Assembly (NCBI RefSeq): GCF_014197755.1
Contig: NZ_JACIGE010000013.1
Coordinates: 55,165-119,164, forward strand
Length of the DNA: 64,000 nt
Origin: Rhodocyclus tenuis
GTDB lineage: Bacteria; Pseudomonadota; Gammaproteobacteria; Burkholderiales; Rhodocyclaceae
Reading direction: 5' to 3'
Shown here: positions 48,830-57,158 of the stretch, one piece after another
Layout: each line of letters opens with the position of its first letter
How positions within the stretch are numbered: the first letter of the stretch is position 1
Notes under the pieces: generated by a model
Databases searched by the model: none
What the model was told of the DNA's origin: nothing
What the model saw: only the letters and a program-made list of their open reading frames with translations
Program-made: the position numbers and the translations under genes

Positions 48830-49438
48830 TCAGTCGCGACGCTCGCCCTGCAGCGTCTCGACCAGCCGCAACGCCTGCTGCTCCATCTCGATGATGAAGC
48901 TGGTGGTAAGCGCGCGGAAGTGACGCCAGAAGATCATGCTCGGAATGGCGATGACCAGACCGAAGCCGGTGTTGTACAACGCGATCGAGATACCGTGCGC
49001 CAGCTGGATGGGGTTGGCACCGGACGGCGACTGCGAGCCGAAAATCTCGATCATGCCGATGACGGTGCCGAACAGACCGAGCAAGGGGCTGATCGAAGCG
49101 ATGGTGCCGAGCGTCGTCAGATAGCGCTCCAGATGTTGCGAAACGGCGCGGCCGGCTTCTTCGACCGATTCCTTCATCACCTCGCGCGAGCTGCCGACGT
49201 TGCGCAATGCGGCGGCAAGCACGCGGCCGAGCGGCGACTGTTGTTCAAGGCTGGCGAGATAGGATTCGCTGGCGCCGTTCTGGCGATATTCGGCGATGAC
49301 CCGCTGCAACAGGCCGGAAGGCACAACTTTCGGCCGGCGCAGCGCAACCAGGCGTTCGAAGATCAGGGCAACGGCGACGATCGATGTCAGCAGCAACGGC
49401 CAGATGGGCCAGCCGGCGGCCTGAATGATGGCGAACAC
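48830..49438 (-). CDS. exbB: MotA/TolQ/ExbB proton channel protein
   Basis: 202 residues from GTG 49438, preceded by GGGAGAAAG. Three membrane helices: VFAIIQAAGWPIWPLLLTSIVAVALIFERL, TLGTIASISPLLGLFGTVIGMIEIF and GISIALYNTGFGLVIAIPSMIFW. It pairs with ExbD. The frame is open 20 codons upstream but those are not family-like. Confidence 0.94.
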   Translation of the reverse strand: MFAIIQAAGWPIWPLLLTSIVAVALIFERLVALRRPKVVPSGLLQRVIAEYRQNGASESYLASLEQQSPLGRVLAAALRNVGSSREVMKESVEEAGRAVSQHLERYLTTLGTIASISPLLGLFGTVIGMIEIFGSQSPSGANPIQLAHGISIALYNTGFGLVIAIPSMIFWRHFRALTTSFIIEMEQQALRLVETLQGERRD

Positions 49439-49843
49439 GCTTTCTCCCTTGGTTTTTTCGGTGGCGGGAACTTTATCCTGCGCCGTTCGCCGGGGCAAGT
49501 CCCGTATCCGCCAACTGCCGCGCCAAGGACGTATTTGCCAATGACGAAAGCAAGCGCGTCAAGCTTGACAAAACGGGCCGGCGCAGCATGGCTGCGACGC
49601 CGACGCTTATCCACAAAATCTGTGGATAAGTCTGTGAACAGACTGTCGGCGAAAGCGCTAAGTACCGTCCGCATAAGGACTTTTTCTGCTCTGCCAAAAA
49701 ATCAGGCATAGAGTTTAACGCCAATAAAATCAATGGCTTACAAAATGCCATTGATCTATCTAGGTTTTTCTCAAGCCAAGGCAGCGCAACACGCAGCGGA
49801 TGTGCATCAATTCGCCGCCGCACGAGCAGGTAGAATGCTCGCC
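49439..49843. other. Intergenic region exbB / xseA with DnaA boxes
   Basis: 405 bases between divergent genes. It contains a pair of inverted, perfect DnaA boxes (49607-49629). No gene was recognised. Confidence 0.6.
49607..49629. promoter_or_regulatory. Inverted pair of perfect DnaA boxes
   Basis: TTATCCACA and TGTGGATAA are separated by five bases. Both match the strict DnaA-box consensus. Confidence 0.65.
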
Positions 49844-51292
49844 ATGAACCTGCCTCCCCCTTCTCGCGCCTTGCCGACACCCCGCGGCACACCCGACAAC
49901 ACCGCCTCCGCCAACCCATTGGCATCAGCTTTCAGCGCGCCGGCAAGCAGCTTTTCCGCATCGACGCCGCTACCGGTATCGACGCTGGTGCGGCTGGTGC
50001 GCGAGCGCATCGAGTCGGGGCTGCCGCTGTGCTGGGTCTCCGGCGAAATCTCCAATCTGGTGCAGGCGGCGTCCGGGCATTTCTATTTCTCGCTGAAGGA
50101 CGCGAGCGCGCAGGTGCGTTGCGTGATGTTCCGCCAGCGTGCGCAGCTGATCGGTTTCCGCCCGGAAAACGGCCAGCGCGTCGAAGCGCGGGCGCTGGCG
50201 ACGCTGTACGAGGCTCGCGGCGAATTCCAGCTCAACGTCGAGACGCTGCGCCGCAACGGCGTCGGCGACCTTTACGAACGCTTCCTGCAGCTGAAGGGCA
50301 GGCTCGAAAGCGAAGGCCTGTTCGACCCGGCCGGCAAGCGTCCGCTACCCGACTTTCCGCGCTGCATCGGCATCGTCACCTCGCCGCAGGCGGCAGCCTT
50401 GCGCGATGTGCTGACGACCCTGGCACGGCGCGCGCCGCAGGTCCGCGTCGTCATCTACCCGGCGATGGTGCAGGGCGACAGCGCCGCGCAGCAGCTGACC
50501 GCCGCCATCGCGCTCGCTGGCGCGCGACGCGCGAGCGACGGCTGCGAACTGCTCATCGTCTGCCGCGGCGGCGGCAGCCTGGAAGACCTGCAGGCCTTCA
50601 ACGACGAGGCGCTGGCACGCGCCATCCACGCCTGCCCGTTGCCGGTGATCAGCGGCGTCGGGCACGAGACCGATTTCACCATCGCCGACTTTGCCGCCGA
50701 CCGGCGCGCGCCGACGCCGACCGCTGCCGCCGAAATGGCGGCGCCGGAAGCCGCCGCCCTGCGCGCCCGCCTCGACGACAACGCCCGCGCGCTGCGCCGC
50801 AGCCTCCTGCGTCTGTTCGAACGCAAGAGCCAGCAACTCGACGGTCTGACGCACCGCCTGCAGCACCCGCAACAACGCCTCGCCGCACAGCGCGACTTGT
50901 TGCACCAGCAACAACGCCGCCTCGCCGCCGCCTTTGCCGGCAGCGAGGCGCAGCGGCGCCGGCGCTGCGCGACTCTGGCGCAACGGCTGTTGCTCGCCCG
51001 CCCCGAAACGGCGCGCACCGCCCGCCACGTCGACGCACTCGCGGCGCGTCTGGCCGGTGCCTGCCACGCGACGCTGGCGCAGCAGGCGGCGACGCTTGCG
51101 CGACTTTCGGCGAGCCTGACGCACCTCAACCCGACGGCCGTGCTCGCGCGCGGCTTCAGTATCGTCACCGACGATGCCGGGCGCATCGTGCGCGATAGTC
51201 AAAGTCTGGAACCAAGCCAGCGCATCACTGTCAGTTTCCAGCGTGGACAGGCGGACGCTCGTATCGAGGCAGTACGCGACGAGCATTCCTGA
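49844..51292 (+). CDS. xseA: Exodeoxyribonuclease VII large subunit
   Basis: 482 residues from ATG 49844. It degrades single-stranded DNA with XseB. The OB-fold N-terminal domain shows WVSGEISNLVQAASGHFYFSLKDASAQVRCVMFR; the catalytic part shows GIVTSPQAAALRDVLTTLARRAPQV, LLIVCRGGGSLEDLQAFNDEALARAI, GVGHETDFTIADFAADRRAPTPTAAAE. A long coiled coil follows. An ATG at 49835, with AGCAGG just upstream, is an alternative start. The N-terminal ~45 residues are Ala/Pro/Ser-rich and longer than usual. Confidence 0.95.
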   Translation: MNLPPPSRALPTPRGTPDNTASANPLASAFSAPASSFSASTPLPVSTLVRLVRERIESGLPLCWVSGEISNLVQAASGHFYFSLKDASAQVRCVMFRQRAQLIGFRPENGQRVEARALATLYEARGEFQLNVETLRRNGVGDLYERFLQLKGRLESEGLFDPAGKRPLPDFPRCIGIVTSPQAAALRDVLTTLARRAPQVRVVIYPAMVQGDSAAQQLTAAIALAGARRASDGCELLIVCRGGGSLEDLQAFNDEALARAIHACPLPVISGVGHETDFTIADFAADRRAPTPTAAAEMAAPEAAALRARLDDNARALRRSLLRLFERKSQQLDGLTHRLQHPQQRLAAQRDLLHQQQRRLAAAFAGSEAQRRRRCATLAQRLLLARPETARTARHVDALAARLAGACHATLAQQAATLARLSASLTHLNPTAVLARGFSIVTDDAGRIVRDSQSLEPSQRITVSFQRGQADARIEAVRDEHS

Positions 51293-51388
51293 ACGCCGGG
51301 CCGACACGAAACTGCGCAGCCCCGCAACGAAACCCCCTGATCGCTCATCCCCCAAGCATTGCGCAACTTCAACACGGAGAAAACAACC

Positions 51389-51976
51389 ATGGCTCACACC
51401 CTGCCGCCGCTGCCCTTCGCCCCCGACGCACTCGTTCCGCACCTGTCGGCGGAAACCTTCGAATACCACTACGGCAAGCACCATCAGGCCTACGTGACCA
51501 ACCTCAACAACCTGATCGCCGGCACCGAGTACGAACCGCTGTCGCTCGAAGCGATCGTCAAGAAGGCCCCGGCCGGCGGCGTCTACAACAACGCCGCGCA
51601 GGTGTGGAACCATACCTTCTTCTGGAGCAGCCTCAAGTCGGGCGGAGGCGGCGCACCGAGCGGCGCGCTGGCAGCTGCCATCGACAAGAAGTGGGGTTCG
51701 TTCGAAGACTTCAAGAAGGCTTTCCAGGCATCGGCCGTCGGCAACTTCGGCTCCGGCTGGACCTGGCTGGTGAAGAAGCCCGATGGCTCGGTCGACATCG
51801 TCAACACCGGCCCGGCCGGCACGCCGCTGACCACCGCCGACACCGCGCTGCTCGCCATCGACGTCTGGGAACACGCCTACTACATCGACTACCGCAACGC
51901 GCGGCCGAAGTTCGTCGAAACCTTCCTCGCGCACCTGGCCAACTGGGATTTCGCGGAAAAGAACTTCGCCGGCTGA
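51389..51976 (+). CDS. sodB: Superoxide dismutase [Fe]
   Basis: 195 residues. Metal ligands are in [17 protein letters not shown] and [11 protein letters not shown]. The residues around [13 protein letters not shown] are typical of the iron-type enzyme. It removes superoxide in the cytoplasm, important for a cell with oxygen-labile nitrogenase. Start ATG 51389 matches the family. It is the last native gene before the defence island. Confidence 0.95.
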   Translation: MAHTLPPLPFAPDALVPHLSAETFEYHYGKHHQAYVTNLNNLIAGTEYEPLSLEAIVKKAPAGGVYNNAAQVWNHTFFWSSLKSGGGGAPSGALAAAIDKKWGSFEDFKKAFQASAVGNFGSGWTWLVKKPDGSVDIVNTGPAGTPLTTADTALLAIDVWEHAYYIDYRNARPKFVETFLAHLANWDFAEKNFAG

Positions 51977-52057
51977 GCGATTCGTTCCTGCGGGAAAGAA
52001 TGCCCTTAACTTGTTAAATATACTGCAACCTTTTCAGCAGGATCCGGTGTGAAGTAG

Positions 52058-52130
52058 AAATAAAGTTCCGAAAAAATTAATAAAGTCGTGAAAACATACT
52101 CACGGCAAAATTAATAAAGTTCCGAAAACC
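52058..52130 (+). repeat. Three AT-rich direct repeats
   Basis: AAATAAAGTTCCGAAAA, TTAATAAAGTCGTGAAAAC and TTAATAAAGTTCCGAAAACC occur in close succession. They could be binding or attachment repeats left by the island or an IS. Confidence 0.5.
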
Positions 52131-52177
52131 CTTGGAAGCCCACAATTCCCAAGGGTGTTAATGAGATAGTCAGCCTG

Positions 52178-52212
52178 ATCCCCGCCAGCGGAAGCTGAGC
52201 GGGGATTTTTTC
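52178..52212 (+). terminator. Rho-independent terminator
   Basis: ATCCCCGC and GCGGGGAT flank a 13-base loop, followed by TTTTTT. It sits just before the IS110-like fragment. Confidence 0.7.
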
Positions 52213-52226
52213 TGGAAGCCATCATT

Positions 52227-52270
52227 ATGGCAACTGTCACGCTCATTGCTGTTGATCTTGGGAAGCACGG
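52227..52270 (+). pseudogene. Truncated start of an IS110-type transposase
   Basis: ATG followed by codons for ATVTLIAVDLGKH, which resembles the conserved N-terminus of IS110/IS1111 transposases containing the catalytic Asp. After ~14 codons the similarity ends and the reading frame runs into an unrelated sequence in which another gene fragment is coded in a different frame. It is a scar of an insertion or deletion. Confidence 0.5.
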
Positions 52271-52459
52271 TTTGCCCAGCGTCTCAACATCTCCATCACC
52301 ACCATCGAGCGCCTTCGTGCCCAGCAGTCGCCCGACCTTCCACCACACGTCACCATCGGAAAATCGATCAGATACGACGAGCGGGTTGTTGAGGCTTGGT
52401 TGCTAGCCAAGATGGGCCATCCGGCACCGTTGCCGACAGATGTACCAGCAGCTGGGTGA
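52256..52459 (+). pseudogene. AlpA-like helix-turn-helix regulator, N-terminus lost
   Basis: The frame encodes SWEARFAQRLNISITTIERL, continuing with RAQQSPDLPPHVTIGKSIRY and DERVVEAWLLAKMG, then a stop at 52457. This is the pattern of an AlpA/MerR-type excisionase-like domain (RLNIS, then PPHVTIG, IRY, EAWL). A stop codon directly precedes it and there is no start, so it has lost its beginning to the IS110-like fragment it overlaps. Such regulators often accompany integrative elements. Confidence 0.6.
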
Positions 52460-52478
52460 CCACAAAAACGATGCTTAC

Positions 52479-52520
52479 AGTCACACCTCCTACCCCTGAA
52501 AGGGGGTAGGAGGTGTGACT
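52479..52520. repeat. Perfect 18-bp inverted repeat
   Basis: AGTCACACCTCCTACCCC and GGGGTAGGAGGTGTGACT, separated by six bases. No T-run on either side. It could be a recombination or IS end, an operator, or a hairpin ahead of the DUF4258 promoter. Confidence 0.75.
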
Positions 52521-52552
52521 ACGCGGCACTTTTTCACCTCAACCTATTTTTT

Positions 52553-52594
52553 GGTACGACGTACCTTGACACAGGTTTGTTGTGATCGTATAGT
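52553..52594 (+). promoter_or_regulatory. Sigma70 promoter with adjacent palindrome
   Basis: TTGACA (52566) and TATAGT (52589) with an exact 17-base spacer. A small palindrome GGTAC-GAC-GTACC (52553-52565) abuts the -35 and may be an operator. The expected transcript start at ~52601 is next to ATG 52602. Confidence 0.75.
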
Positions 52595-52619
52595 TCAACC
52601 CATGGCAACGGAGAACATC

Positions 52620-52874
52620 ATGCGACTCACTCAACACGCACACCAGCGGATGACCCAGCGAGGCATCACCCGCTCGATGATCGACTTGGTTTTGGAATAC
52701 GGCGAGGTCGAGCAGGACAAGGCCGTTCTGGACAAGAGGCACGCACAACAGCTGATCCAGGAACTGCAGGAAAAGCTGCGCACGGCCATGAAAATTCTGG
52801 ACAAAGGCGGTTGCGTCGTCGTTGAGACGAACAACGCCGTCTTGACCACGTACAACTATCAGTCCAAGCACTGA
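52620..52874 (+). CDS. DUF4258 domain protein
   Basis: 84 residues. MRLTQHAHQRMTQRGITRSMIDLVLEYGEVEQ with the later KILDKGGCVVVETNNAVLTTYNY matches DUF4258, a small fold found in nuclease- or toxin-like contexts. ATG 52602 (six codons earlier) is another start and would give an almost leaderless message from the sigma70 promoter. It is 11 bases upstream of the methylase-like gene, hence probably in one operon. No clear antitoxin partner is adjacent. Confidence 0.7.
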   Translation: MRLTQHAHQRMTQRGITRSMIDLVLEYGEVEQDKAVLDKRHAQQLIQELQEKLRTAMKILDKGGCVVVETNNAVLTTYNYQSKH

Positions 52875-52885
52875 AGGAGCCAGTC

Positions 52886-54664
52886 ATGTACGAAAAACTG
52901 ATTCACCAACTGGCCCAACTGCTGCGCGGAAACATGGTGCTGGATGAGTTTTACCCAGTCGCCTTTCAGCTCTTGGCCTGGGTGCGAGTTTCAAAACTCC
53001 GACGGCTCACGAGAGAACTGGCCTTCAATCCCGCCGAGCCCCCTCGGGATGCCAAGCATCTGGTTTCCATCTTTACCCAAATCGGCGACTCAGGGGCGCT
53101 AGGACACGACAGTAGCGCGTTCGTCTACGTCAGCCCCGCCCTGCAGCATCTGTCGCCCGCACAAGTACTGCAAGCGCTTGAAATACTGGCATCGTCAAAT
53201 TTAGATCAGCCATGGGACGCGCAAAGCCTGACGGCCACGATGAGCAGTGGATTCGGTAAATGGTTTGCGGGTCTTCCCTCTGAAGTGACCAGCCTGATCA
53301 CGGCACTCGCCCGAGTGGAGCCATCCATGACGGTCTACACCCCCTTTGAGCAAAGCTTCCAGCTGACGGCCTCGATTCAGGAAAAAGGTGCGACGACATT
53401 TTCAGAAACGAAGATGGCATGGCCGTTTCCTTGGCTGATGAACCTCCTCTCCGATACATCGGCCAACATCTGCGTGGGCGATAGCCTGGAGCGTCCGAGC
53501 TTCTTGGAAGATGGCCGACTGACGCAATTTGATGTCAGCCTGGGGTTCCCCCCATTCGGCGTGAAATACGACTCCCAGCTTACGGAACGTGATCTGTTTG
53601 GGCGTTTTCCCGAGCAGACTGGCTCGATCGCCGTTCTGGCTGTGCGTCACATCCTCGCACGCACAAAAGAACGAGCTGTGATTGCTGTGCCAAACGGGTT
53701 GTTGTTTAGCCCTGGCGCCGAGCGATCCCTCCGCGAAGATTTGCTGACGAAACGCCAGATTGAAGCGGTTATCGGCCTACCTGCGGCGCTGCTACCCAAC
53801 ACCGCCCTGTCCTTCTCTTTGCTTGTTTTGAACCGGAAAACGACCAGCGACCAAATCCTGTTTGTCGACGGCGCTCAGGAGAGCTTATTCAAGAAAGACG
53901 GGAAAGGGCGTGCAGTCCTGTCGGGTTGGGAACAGATCGCAGCATCGGTGCTGTCAGGCCACGAAGAATCCTTCGCGCGGATCGTGACTGTTGATGATGT
54001 GATCAAGAACGATGCGCAACTTCAAGTGACTCGGTACTGCAAACGCTCCGAGGATGAGGCCGTAGAAGCATTGTTGGCGAAGTATCCCAATCGGATGCTC
54101 GCCGAACTTGTCACGGTTCTCCGCCCGCTTCCTACCTCTGGCGACGAAGGCACAGTTCCGGTGATGGAGGTGGGTCCCGCCGATTTTCCGGAGTTCGGGT
54201 ACGCGCACATCCCAGGTAGAGAAATTCGGATCACAGAGGCCGCGCTTGCAAAGGGGCAGAGACAGTTTCTGCGCCCTTTGGATATTGCTATCACGATCAA
54301 GGGTAGCGTTGGAAAGGTAGCAATCTTCCCACCTGAAATCGATGCGGGCGAGAGCGCGGGATGGGTCGCAGGACAGTCCTGCCTAGTGCTTCGTGTAGAT
54401 GACGACGGTATTATTGATCCACGTGTTCTTTTCAGTTTCCTGAAGTCGGAAATCGGTCAAGCCCAGCTGAGACAAATCGTCTCCGGAGCGTCAGTGCCGC
54501 TGATCCAGCTACGGGAGCTTGAGAAGATCCGAATCCCGATCCCCGGACGGATCGAGCAGGCGAGGACGATTGAAACTTTCGAGAAGATCGTTGAAATCGA
54601 ACGGTTGGTTGCGAGTTCCCGTGATGAACAACACAAGCTCAGCAACGCAATCTGGACTATCTGA
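52886..54664 (+). CDS. Degenerate type I methylase/specificity fusion protein
   Basis: 592 residues. The N-terminal ~330 residues resemble HsdM/N6-adenine methylases: VYTPFEQSFQL near 150-160, WLMNLLSDTSANICVGDSLE, and FDVSLGFPPFG at 215-225, where the catalytic NPPF has become FPPF. The SAM-binding DPxCGSG motif that should lie between the first two is missing. The C-terminal ~200 residues form a half HsdS: AGQSCLVLRV, FSFLKSEIGQAQLRQIVSGASVPLIQLRELEKIRIPIPG and a terminal coiled coil. So the protein keeps DNA recognition and subunit contacts but should be unable to methylate. It precedes a complete hsdM. Confidence 0.75.
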   Translation: MYEKLIHQLAQLLRGNMVLDEFYPVAFQLLAWVRVSKLRRLTRELAFNPAEPPRDAKHLVSIFTQIGDSGALGHDSSAFVYVSPALQHLSPAQVLQALEILASSNLDQPWDAQSLTATMSSGFGKWFAGLPSEVTSLITALARVEPSMTVYTPFEQSFQLTASIQEKGATTFSETKMAWPFPWLMNLLSDTSANICVGDSLERPSFLEDGRLTQFDVSLGFPPFGVKYDSQLTERDLFGRFPEQTGSIAVLAVRHILARTKERAVIAVPNGLLFSPGAERSLREDLLTKRQIEAVIGLPAALLPNTALSFSLLVLNRKTTSDQILFVDGAQESLFKKDGKGRAVLSGWEQIAASVLSGHEESFARIVTVDDVIKNDAQLQVTRYCKRSEDEAVEALLAKYPNRMLAELVTVLRPLPTSGDEGTVPVMEVGPADFPEFGYAHIPGREIRITEAALAKGQRQFLRPLDIAITIKGSVGKVAIFPPEIDAGESAGWVAGQSCLVLRVDDDGIIDPRVLFSFLKSEIGQAQLRQIVSGASVPLIQLRELEKIRIPIPGRIEQARTIETFEKIVEIERLVASSRDEQHKLSNAIWTI

Positions 54665-54674
54665 AGAATAAAAA

Positions 54675-57158
54675 ATGGCTATCAAAAAATCTGACCTCTA
54701 CTCATCCCTCTGGGCATCTTGCGATGAGCTGCGCGGCGGCATGGATGCCAGCCAATATAAGGACTACGTCCTTTTCATGCTGTTCATCAAGTACGTCTCG
54801 GACAAGCACGGTGACTCTGATGACTTTGCCCCGCCAGTCACTATCCCGCCCGGAGCCAGCTTCAAAGACATGGTTGCCCTCAAGGGCAAAAGTGATATCG
54901 GCGACAAGATCAACACACAGGTCATTCAGCCCCTGATCGACGCCAACACCCGCCTTGCACGCAGCGACTTTCCTGATTTCAACGACCCGAACAAGCTCGG
55001 TGAGGGTCAGGCGATGGTGGATCGCCTCAGCAACCTGATCGGCATCTTCCAAAAGCCCGAGTTGGATTTTTCGAAGAACCGTGCCGAGAACGACGACATA
55101 CTCGGCGACGCCTATGAATACCTGATGCGGCACTTTGCCTCGCAGAGCGGTAAGAGCAAAGGCCAGTTCTATACGCCATCCGAGGTCAGTCGCATCATGG
55201 CCAAGGTCGTGGGCATCTCCCCCGCCAATGCAGTGGCCTCGACCACCGCGTATGACCCTACCTGCGGCTCTGGCTCCTTGCTGCTCAAGGTGGCTGCAGA
55301 GGCTGGCAAGCACATCACGTTGGAAGGGCAGGAAATGGACGTGACCACTGCTGGTCTCGCCCGTATGAACATGATCCTGCATGACTTTCCAACCGCCAAC
55401 ATCCTGCAGGGCAACACGCTGGCCTCGCCGAAATTCAAAGATGGCGAGTCGCTGCGTACCTATGACTACGTCGTCGCCAATCCGCCGTTTTCAGACAAGA
55501 CCTGGAGCACCGGCCTGACCCCAGCCAGCGATGCGCACCAGCGTTTTGCTTGGGGCGAACCGCCGAAAAAGCAAGGCGACTACGCTTACCTGCTGCACAT
55601 CATTCGCTCAATGAAGAGCACCGGCAAAGGCGCATGCATTCTCCCTCACGGTGTCCTTTTCCGGGGCAATGCCGAGGCTGTCATCCGCGAGAAGCTGGTG
55701 CGGTCGGGCATCCTCAAAGGGATCATTGGCCTACCAGGCAACCTGTTCTATGGCACGGGCATTCCCGCCTGCATCCTGGTGCTGGACAAGGAAAACGCTT
55801 CTGCACGCAAAGGCATCTTCATGATCGACGCCTCCAAGGGCTTCATCAAGGACGGTGCCAAGAACCGCCTGCGTGAGCAGGACATTCACAAGATCGTCGA
55901 TGCCTTCACCAAGTTGGCAGAGTTGCCACGCTACTCGCGCATGGTGCCGCTCACCGAGATCGCAGACCCCAAGAACGACTACAACCTCAACCTGCCACGC
56001 TACATCGACAGCACCGAACCTGAAGACATTCAGGACATAGATGGTCACTTGCTCGGCGGGATTCCAGAGCGTGACCTTGATGCGTTGGGCGAACACTGGA
56101 AGGTGATCCCAGGTGTGCGCGGCACACTGTTTGAATCAGCCGGACGCGCTGGTTATGCACAGTTGAAACTGCCCCTCGCCGAGGTAAAGACTACCATCTT
56201 TGCGCATCCTGAGTTCACTGTATTCAATCAGGCAGCGACCAAGGTCTTTGCTGATTGGAAGCAAGTCAGCACCCCGCAGTTGAAGGGCTTTGCGAAAAAC
56301 GACCACCCAAAGCAACTGATTGAGTCACTGTCTGAGGACCTGCTTGCCCGATTCAAGTCGACGCCCCTGGTGAATGCCTATGACGTGTACCAGCACCTCA
56401 TGGACTACTGGGCAGAGACGATGCAAGACGACTGCTATCTGATCGCCGACGTTGGCTGGCAGGTCGGCGCGCAGCCGCGTGAAGTGGTCAAAATCAAAGA
56501 CGCGAATGGAAAGTTGGTGTGGCCCAAATCCCCCTTTGATTACACAAAGGGCAAGCGCCGATTCAAATCCGACCTGATTTCCGCGCCAATTCTGATCGCC
56601 CGCTACTTCAGCGTCGAACGCGACAGCATGGAAGCGCTTGAGGCCAAGCTTGCCGATGTCGAGCAGCAGCTTCAGGAGATGATGGAAGAGAACAGCGGCG
56701 AAGAAGAGCTACTGGCCGAGGTCATTGAAGGCGAAGGCGACAAGCAGAAGATCACCGCCAAGGCTGTCAAAGCCCGCTTGAAGGAGATCGGCAAAGATCC
56801 TGATTACGCCGACGAGCGCAAAGCTCTGCAGGACTACGTCGCATTGCTCGACAAACACACCGACATCAAGGCCAAGCTGAAAGCGGCGCAGGATGACCTT
56901 GAGGCCAAGCTAGATGCCAAGTACCCCAAATTGACAGAGGAAGAGATCAAGACACTTGTTGCGGACGACAAATGGTTGGCGACCTTGGCCGATGCTGTGC
57001 AAGGCGAGCTGGATCGGGTTTCTCAAACCCTCACCAGTCGCATCCGGCAGCTTGCGGAACGCTATGCCACGCCGCTGCCGACGCTGACCAAAGACCTCGC
57101 AATACTCTCGGCGCGGGTGGATGAGCACCTGAAAAAGATGGGAGCGGTATGGAACTGA
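54675..57158 (+). CDS. hsdM: Type I restriction-modification DNA methyltransferase subunit
   Basis: 827 residues. The N-terminal HsdM domain begins KKSDLYSSLWASCDELRGGMD; GKSKGQFYTPSEVSRIM leads to the SAM motif YDPTCGSGSLLL (DPTCGSG at 194-200), and the catalytic NPPF is at 269-272. A long C-terminal part contains acidic coiled coil (EALEAKLADVEQQLQEMMEENSGEEE). It methylates adenine in the sequence chosen by HsdS, protecting host DNA. Motifs are intact. It overlaps hsdS by ten bases. Confidence 0.95.
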   Translation: MAIKKSDLYSSLWASCDELRGGMDASQYKDYVLFMLFIKYVSDKHGDSDDFAPPVTIPPGASFKDMVALKGKSDIGDKINTQVIQPLIDANTRLARSDFPDFNDPNKLGEGQAMVDRLSNLIGIFQKPELDFSKNRAENDDILGDAYEYLMRHFASQSGKSKGQFYTPSEVSRIMAKVVGISPANAVASTTAYDPTCGSGSLLLKVAAEAGKHITLEGQEMDVTTAGLARMNMILHDFPTANILQGNTLASPKFKDGESLRTYDYVVANPPFSDKTWSTGLTPASDAHQRFAWGEPPKKQGDYAYLLHIIRSMKSTGKGACILPHGVLFRGNAEAVIREKLVRSGILKGIIGLPGNLFYGTGIPACILVLDKENASARKGIFMIDASKGFIKDGAKNRLREQDIHKIVDAFTKLAELPRYSRMVPLTEIADPKNDYNLNLPRYIDSTEPEDIQDIDGHLLGGIPERDLDALGEHWKVIPGVRGTLFESAGRAGYAQLKLPLAEVKTTIFAHPEFTVFNQAATKVFADWKQVSTPQLKGFAKNDHPKQLIESLSEDLLARFKSTPLVNAYDVYQHLMDYWAETMQDDCYLIADVGWQVGAQPREVVKIKDANGKLVWPKSPFDYTKGKRRFKSDLISAPILIARYFSVERDSMEALEAKLADVEQQLQEMMEENSGEEELLAEVIEGEGDKQKITAKAVKARLKEIGKDPDYADERKALQDYVALLDKHTDIKAKLKAAQDDLEAKLDAKYPKLTEEEIKTLVADDKWLATLADAVQGELDRVSQTLTSRIRQLAERYATPLPTLTKDLAILSARVDEHLKKMGAVWN

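Larger units (their letters stand above)
51977..52601. other. Junction region at the left edge of the defence island
   Basis: 625 bases containing AT-rich repeats (52058-52130), a terminator (52178-52212), an IS110-like start (52227), an AlpA-like fragment (52256-52459), an 18-bp inverted repeat (52479-52520) and a sigma70 promoter (52566). No intact gene. Confidence 0.7.
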
